A DNA stretch of 64,000 nucleotides from Eremomyces bilateralis CBS 781.70 (Eukaryota > Ascomycota > Dothideomycetes > Eremomycetales > Eremomycetaceae): assembly GCF_010015585.1 (NCBI RefSeq), contig NW_022985068.1:124001-188000 (forward strand). The letters are read 5' to 3'. The translations under genes were made by a program, and so were the position numbers. Under the pieces are notes generated by a model. The model was not told where the DNA came from and ran no database searches. It saw only the letters and a program-made list of their open reading frames with translations. Of the stretch, positions 57,360 to 64,000 are shown piece by piece; the stretch's first letter is position 1, and each line of letters begins with the position of its first letter.

Positions 57360-58628
57360 GCGTTGTCATCGTCGGCGGCGGCGTCACATCGAGTGCCCGG
57401 GACGCGGGTATCGGACAACTAGAACATCACGCTGCGCTGTGGCATGGACGGCATGAGCTGCGAAAGCTGCGTGGATAGGGGGAGAGATAGATAGATAGTA
57501 ATGTATTGAACGGAGGAGGTAATGGTAGGTAATACATAATGCTGGGAATGAAGTTGTATAGATTTCTGTGCGAGATGTGCTGGTTGGTGATGGGTGTAGA
57601 TATGCAGTCATAGTGTCCAGATGGAGTGTCGTCAGATCCGGAGAATCGATGCTGGACGACTTACTGCCAAGCTAGGATGACCCTGTGTATTCTCTTCCTT
57701 GGACCTCACAACGAAAGAGCACACACATAGGCCCAGCATAGCGAACAGCTAGCATCACCGAGAACAGTGAAAATCATCTCATATCATCGCATTGCATCAC
57801 TATCCATTCCTTCCCTCAGCTAACCTGGAAACTTTTCTATCCTGTATCTCTCCATCAACACCTCCAGGTGTTTGCGCACATGCATAATATGCCGATTATG
57901 CATGCTACCTCCACGCACTGTGAACGCTGTCGTGCCATGGTGCCGAATATCCTCTCTCTCGGTATGGTCAAGCAGACCATCCAGATCTCCTCACATCGAG
58001 AACTGCTCCCCGAGTGTTATCCTATCCGATCCTTGGAATGCCCGCCAGATAGAGATGAGAATATCCGAGCATCAACCATCCCATCCCCTCTTCATCTCAT
58101 CGCAATGAAATGTGGAATAGTGTGATGCGATGAAAAGCATGCGGCGATGCAGGCCGTAAACCCGCGAAAGGGCAGGAAAATAAACAAAACTGCAAGGCAA
58201 AGTAGAGTAGAGTAAAGCAAAGGGACGCCATCCGTAGCCACCATTGCAATGCAGTTCGGCTCGCACCCAGCGAGCGGTCAGGAACTGTTGAAATCAGATG
58301 AAAGCAGGGAGACGAATCGCGGTGGCGGTTCCCACCTCGTGATGATGCAATGTAATATGGAAAAGCAACGGAGGAGTGGAGGGTGGGTATTGGATCCATG
58401 AGTCCGTCCGTGATGCAAGTTGGTAAGAAATCGAGGAATGCGAATATTCGAATTGCGTGTTCCGTTCTCGTTTCGTGTCGTGTCGTTTAGCAAAGCCGTT
58501 GAAATGGCATGTTGATCTCTCCGAGAGAAAATGTCCACGAGTTAAATAAGCGGGGAGTGAACGATATCCGGAGAGAAGACCAGAGCCGGATGCTATGTTG
58601 GACGTATGTTGAAGCAGGTGATCCGGGA
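57360..58628. other. Intergenic region
   Basis: 3' regions of the repeat protein and of the convergent forkhead gene. Open frames are short and carry no domain. A run of small GATA/TAGATAGATAG repeats lies near 57490. Confidence 0.4.
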
Positions 58629-61395
58629 CTAAGCTCCCCGGATCCCATTCGCGGTCATATTCCGATGGAAGCTCCCGATCGTCTCGAACCCCTTCGCCAA
58701 ATCAATCCCTTCCTCCTCTTCCTCCTCGGCCCGTCCCATCGGTCCACCCATCCCTCCTATGCCGGCACCGAAACTCGACCGGAACCCACTTTGTAGCATC
58801 GGCGGCTTAGCCTTGCCCATCCCGAGCCCTGGGGGTATCGAGCTCGCGTTTCCGTTTATATTTGGATTCGAATTCGAAGGTAGTTTGGATACGCTCGCCA
58901 CATTCCCGCCATTCTCCTTCACGTTGCTCTGATTCCCGACACCTACGCTGACGGTCCGCGAAATCGTGCGACTGGGACTGGGCTCCATGGCGTCCATAGC
59001 GTCCGCATCGGTCGGTGCAGTGGGGTTCTCATTATCGGCAGTGGGAGCAACTGTGTTGGTTTCGGTAGCCGGTTGGATGATGGCCGACCCGGCGCTGACG
59101 TGGCGGATGGGGAGGGGCGATGACTTGTCACCAGTGTGAAACGCTGGCGGGCTGGATGGCTGCGCGATCGCCGTGTCGAGATTGTGCTTCTTCGAGAGCT
59201 TGGGGGTGGGCGTAACGTTCGGGTCACGGAACTGGCGTGTCGGTTCGGTGGTAGTGGCACGCGCAACAGAAGCTCCTTGTTGCGTCTCGGTGGCGTCGTC
59301 TGCGGAACGAGGACGTTCGCTGGGCAGGTTCTCCGACTGCATTCCTTCGTCCGCGTCGTCTTGGTCGGTGCCGCTGATGCTGGCGCGACGGCCCTTAAGC
59401 GGGCTCGTAGTCGGATCGATGTCACCGCCACGAGCCGGAGTGGAGTTCTGCATCTCCAGGAAATTCCAGAAGGGTGCAGGACTGCTGAGTTGGAGGTACT
59501 TGCTGGGTGGATGGGCGGTGCTTGGGGGCGCGAGAAGCGGGTGTTGGCGAGCGATCAGCGGCGTGTCCATGGTGTTGGAAGGGTTCGTATGGAAGGGGTT
59601 CGGGCCGGTGGGGGAGTTGGATCCACCGTGGCCGAACATATAGCCGGCGCTGCCCATGTGCTTGGCTTTGCCGGAGGCTTCGGCAAGCATATCGATACCA
59701 TTGTGCGCACCACGGCCATAAGAAGGCGTCATTGTCGCGGGCGTATTCGCACTTGAAGGATACTGTATAGGACGAGAACCACGATCGGGCGTAAACGACT
59801 CGTTTGCGACAGGATAGGAAGCCAGAGGAGGGGTGACCGAGCGATTCGTTCCTCGTCGTCGCTGGCGCTCGTCGTTGGCACCGTCACGCTGCCCTGTAAT
59901 TTCCATAAGCCGGCCTGCCGCAACCATAGCTGGAATCTCTCTGTTTGCAGGTGATGTAGGTCCTGACGAACTGATAGGCCTCAAACCCTTCCGATTGCCC
60001 GTCAACGACTTCTTCATGAACTCTTCACGCTGCTCGGGGACAATCTGCCATTTCATTCCTTTGCCGGGTTCGTCGGTGCGACGGGCGACTTTCTCGAAAC
60101 ACTTGCTGAGGGACAGGTTGTGACGGATCGAATTCTGCGGAACGGTTAGTTAGTAATGATGAGTGGTATCAGAAAATGCGACACACCTGCCAGCCTCCAC
60201 CGCTATGGCGATAGAACGCATACCGCTCCTTGATGAACTCGTAGATCTTCGCAAGCGTGCACTTCTCCTCCGGGCTTGATAGAATGGCCTGACCGATCAT
60301 CTGCGCATAGCTGTGCGGCGGTTTCAAATCCTTGGCACTGTCGAGGCTATAGTCGATATCCTCGGTGCTTTCAAGTAGCAATCCACGCGAGTAAGCAGGG
60401 GAGTTCTGGGACTTGAACGATCCACGAGCGATCGGGGTGTCGGGAGATTTCTGCAGATGATCGAAGCGTCGGTCGTTGAAGTTCGACGACTGCTGTGCGT
60501 AGGCGGGCGCCGAACGAGGTTGCACAAGTCCATCAGTGCGCTTTCGCTCTTGCGGCGGCATGTTTTCGTCTTCGTTCATGCCGTCCGTCTCGTCGTCGTC
60601 AGCACCAAGTGCCGCTTGCTTCAGGATGGTTGGGTGGATTTTCAGCTCCTGATCGAATCCGGGGAGAAGGAACATCATCTGGGTGCCCAAGATACTGATC
60701 ACATTGCCCGATTCCAGGATAACCTTGTTCCCTCGTTCCAGCTTCTGTTCGTTCAGGTACAGCCCATTGCGGCCGTTGACGACCAAGACCCAGTGCGACC
60801 CTTCGTACGCAATTTCGGCGTGTACTCGTGAGATCTGCTGTTCCGGTCCAAGATCGATATCCACGGCCCATTCGTCATCCTTGAGCTGCTGTCCCGCCGA
60901 CCCTCCCGCCGATCCCACGTCATCTTTCTTCTCCTTCTTGATCGGTCTGCCGATAATGACTCTTGTCTGGTGGACGAAAAAGGTCCAATTCCGTCCGGAG
61001 ATGCGCGCGTACGCGGTTTGCGTGTCTTGGGTGAGGATTTGGTTCGCGTAATCGAATGACGCACCGACTTCATAATTCGCGACTTTGAGCGCGCGGACAA
61101 CCGCATCGGCTTTCTCCATGGGCGTTTTCAGGGCGACTTGGACGTCGGGATAATCGGCCTTCGCTGTGTCGGTACTCTGGTTCGATAGCACACGTTTGGG
61201 TGGTTTGGCTGCGGAGGTAGGAGCGTCGTCGTTAACCTGGCGGTCTTAGTCAGTGATGAATATTTTCCGAAGAGATGGTTGCCATGTGTTTACCTTCCTA
61301 CGCTTCCTTACAGGCGTCTGATGCATATCCGGAGAGTCCATGTCGGACTGATCGACATCCCGCCGTCGAACTCCACGTCGACCGGAAGGCGGCAT
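58629..61395 (-). CDS. fkh2: FHA-forkhead transcription factor (Fkh1/Fkh2 type)
   Basis: Nuclear regulator of the Fkh1/Fkh2 type, which in yeasts drives G2/M genes and influences development. Three exons (61395-61294, 61236-60187, 60134-58629) give 885 aa. The N-terminus is basic ([15 protein letters not shown]). The FHA domain (~110-215: [34 protein letters not shown]) binds phospho-threonine. The forkhead domain (~336-420) starts [20 protein letters not shown] and continues across the last intron as [19 protein letters not shown] then [10 protein letters not shown], which is nearly the yeast Fkh2 wording. The C-terminal half is Ser/Pro/Asn-rich and disordered. The intron inside the forkhead domain (60186-60135) falls between WQ and NS. 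Confidence 0.95.
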
Positions 61396-62903
61396 TGTGT
61401 TTAGGGTGGGTGCTGCTCCTTTCCAATGAGGGTTTCTAATCCGTTGATGTCAGCAAGAATGCAACAACCGTGTCAAAATGCGCATATCAATGCAAATGAG
61501 CGACTCAAGGTTCCAGCATACCTAACAGGATAAGGATGCACAATCGGGGCGATCAGTTGAGGAGAGGAGGAGAAGCCAGGTGGACCGTGTGGTTTCTCTC
61601 TCTCAAATAGAGGCGTCGGACAGGAATCTCAAACGGTGGCTCTGCGGGTGGGATGCAACATGGGCACAACACCCCAACGACACACCACGAAATGAAACCT
61701 TAGTGGCGATGGAGCAAAGATCAATGGCACGTGGTGCCCCCTGGTCCTTTTGCAAACCGAAATTCCTGAATGAATCGTTCAATGGGACAATGGGTGAGTG
61801 AGTGCCTTGTGTGTAAGAGCTGAAACGGCGCGGAGTAGTGAATGATGATTCGTTGGGTCGGGATTTGTGCGAATGGCGGAATGGTGAATGATCAAATGGT
61901 AAACGGTGGCTGGGAATTTGGTAAACGGTGGCTAGTGGGCAACAAGATTTGATGGATCGATCAGGCGCAGCCGCGCAGAAGACCGTAAAAGAGAGAAAAA
62001 GAGCGAAAAAGAGCGGGGCGCCGGGCGATCGTTGCGGCGGAAGTCGTGTTATGTACGCGACGAGGGTGGTGGGGACTGGGGAGGCGGCAGGCTGGTGCGG
62101 ACGGATGGTTCGGGAAAAAAGGTGGCGATGGATGCCTGGACTCTAGTCGCCTATCTGTCTTCCTTCCGTTGCTTGTTCTACGGAAAAGGAGATTTAATGG
62201 ATGGAGAATTATCGGGAAAAGAGATGTTGATGTTTGTTGTTTGTTGGAGGAAGAGGGAAAATGGTAGAGGGAATTTAATGGGGAATCATGGGAAGTGAAG
62301 AAGGAAGGAGCAAGCGATGCAACTGCAGAGGCGGAGGGTCGTGTGTTGTGAGGGTGAGTGAAAAGTGAACTCATGTGGCAATCGCCATTCGCTGCTCCTG
62401 CCCAGAGAAAGTGTTGTTGCCACAAACAGCAGTGGCCTGAATGCCTGATTGCCTGATCTAAGTCTGGGACCGAGAATACTGTTGACGATTATTAGAATTC
62501 CCAGTAAAGGACCGGAGTGCAATGAAGAAGTTAGCACAAAGGTGCCTGTATGATCAATGGCAGAATAGACTGAAGCCAACGATCTTATATGCCAGTGTGA
62601 ATAATAAGAGTCCAACTACACGCTTCTTTAGAGGGATATCATGCCCCTGGGGTGAGCCGAATAGTCAAGATAGCCTCCATCCATTATGTTTCCATTATGT
62701 TTCGCTCATCACCAGTAAATACATACGTTAATCATATATACAATTCATCCTCCCCAAGCAATCGGGCAATTAATCAATAACAATCGTAATAGGAAACCTC
62801 CACACCCTCGCCCCCTCCCTCCAAACATGCATATGAACCGACAAACCATGGCCATCCCCCCCAGCGTACAGTCAGGACCAAAGAAGCTCCTCAACTAAGG
62901 TCC
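61396..62903. other. Long upstream region of the forkhead gene
   Basis: 1.5 kb with no supported gene. It includes a purine-rich tract (61980-62300) and pyrimidine-rich stretches on the other strand that could be leader sequence of the forkhead mRNA, and then the 3' side of the next gene. Confidence 0.4.
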
Positions 62904-63750
62904 TCATCCCGCCACCCCATATACCCACAAGCAGACTGACAACAGCAAACCCATCGCCGCGCTTGTAAGTAGCAGATCGCGCGCCGAAAGGAAGAGAAAC
63001 AGCCCGAAGCAGACGTAGTATCCGAAGAGCGGAGGATCGGATCTATGGAGAGAGTGGAAGGCAGTTAGTCGTCTGTGTGGCATCAAGCTCTTCATCTTCC
63101 GCTCCCACCTTCCTCGTTATCGACCCTCGGAATGAATTCGGACAGCCTCTTATTCTGCTCTTGGGGCGGTGTGCGGGGAGGCTAGCAATATCGACTCCGT
63201 GCCCGTCTACGTCCACGCTTTGTCTTTGCTGTACCTACAACGACGTCTTCACCCCTCCCTCTCTCTCGCTCGGGCTCATCACCCCTTCTTCGTGCTCCTC
63301 AGACTCTACATCCCCCCCTAACGTCTCCTCTGATGCATCCTCTTCTCCACTAGCCGCATCCTTCCCCTTTCCGAAATCGATGGCCCGAAACTGCATGCCA
63401 CCAGGCGGCGAGCAAACCGGCTCCGCCTCTGCCGCTGGCGACTCTTCTACTGGCGGGTCTTCTGCTGGCGACTCTGCCGCTGGCGATTCTTCGGCTGGCG
63501 ACTGTTCTGCACCGACTGACGCTTGTCCCTCCACAGCACTCGTCCCCGTATCCTTAGTCCCAGTAGTTGTAGTTGTATCTGCACCCGTCTCCGCAGACTC
63601 CCTTCCTTCCGCCTCGACCGTCCCGTCACCCGGCATCGCGCGCTGCGGAATCTCCTTCGACGACTCGGACGGATGGCGGAGATGTTCGAACTCGAGGAGC
63701 GACGAGCGACGAAGTTGTTCGAGTTGTTGGTCGGGGTTCTTGAAGGAAGC
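62904..63750 (-). CDS. Unidentified protein with acidic repeat region and two C-terminal membrane helices
   Basis: Multi-exon minus-strand gene, not fully resolved. One exon covers PDQQLEQLRRSSLLEFEHLR and MPGDGTVEAEG, then SPAEESPAAESPAED-type acidic repeats, to about 63250. Its upstream edge has a good branch/acceptor (GCTAACC...TTCAAG). A middle exon (about 63195-63110, after TTGCTAG) gives PPQEQNKRLSEFIPRVDNEE. The last exon (after CTCCATAG, about 63040) gives SDPPLFGYYVCFGLFLFLSA and LLLTSAAMGLLLSVCLWVY, two membrane helices, and ends at 62904. The join between the last two exons does not keep phase with a GT donor, so that model or the sequence has an error. The 5' exon was not found. 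A small ER or vacuolar membrane protein is possible. Confidence 0.5.
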
Positions 63751-64000
63751 GGGGATGGTTAGCGAACGTTCGGTACGATAGGGAGGGTTGATTCAAGGTG
63801 CGGATGGAGGAGAACGGGCAGCGAGCGAACAGGGGAAGAAGGGGAACAAAGTAGACGCAGAGTATGGCATTAGTATGCGGATATGATATGGATGCGCTAG
63901 ATATAATAACAGGGTGAATGAAGGGATCAAATATGGCCGCTCCTAGATCGTTGCACAGTGGAGATCAGCAGCCTACTAGCCCTTAAACAATGCCGCCGCC

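Noticed and set aside
56253-57387. Long minus-strand frames of 334 and 367 aa and plus-strand frame of 307 aa over the Asn-Gly repeats
   Set aside because: Poly-VA, poly-CR and poly-TA translations are out-of-frame readings of AACGGC repeats. Only the frame from 55491 has a signal peptide and varied flanks.

Overview
The window is nuclear DNA of a filamentous ascomycete (Pezizomycotina). The clearest marker is a Woronin-body HEX1 gene ending in the peroxisomal signal SRL. A HET-domain gene, a cutinase, a GH3 beta-glucosidase and many short phase-consistent introns (about 45-80 bp, often with a CTAAC-like branch point) agree with this. The wording of HEX1 hints at the Eurotiomycetes/Lecanoromycetes side, but that is only an impression. 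Splice models were made by eye and checked by codon phase; no alignment or database search was run.

Layout. 0-11 kb: HEX1, a broken aminoglycoside-phosphotransferase-like gene, an acidic adaptor-like protein with a C-terminal zinc motif, and a 17-exon sugar transporter with a minisatellite in one intron. 11-22 kb is looser: a STAND-like ankyrin protein, a PX-associated/DUF3818 protein without a visible PX domain, and a secreted phage-type (GH24) lysozyme. 22-35 kb is compact housekeeping: PRP45/SNW1, RPL4, a small ankyrin protein, TAF11, KRI1 and a BAR-PH-GRAM-VASt sterol-transfer protein, with KRI1 and the last gene sharing a 394-bp divergent promoter. 35-46 kb: a HET gene, a cutinase with an Ala/Gly repeat tail, and a secreted GH3 beta-glucosidase.

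46-54 kb is a nested transposon locus on a decayed Helitron. A 501-bp hAT-type MITE with a perfect 8-bp target duplication lies inside the Helitron coding sequence. A 1906-bp pogo/Fot1-type transposon, with an open 563-aa transposase, 85-bp terminal repeats and a TA duplication, lies just upstream of it.

55-64 kb: a secreted 622-aa protein made almost entirely of repeats (TQTQFE hexads, STNGD, GDKE, then Asn-Gly-rich) with four Lys-Arg sites, an FHA-forkhead transcription factor, and an incompletely resolved gene with two C-terminal membrane segments.

The secreted set (lysozyme, cutinase, beta-glucosidase, sugar transporter) suggests a plant-polymer-degrading lifestyle with contact to bacteria; this is inference. 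The best candidates for something undescribed are the repeat protein at 55.5 kb, the multi-intron GH24 lysozyme with cysteine modules, and the nested transposon locus.
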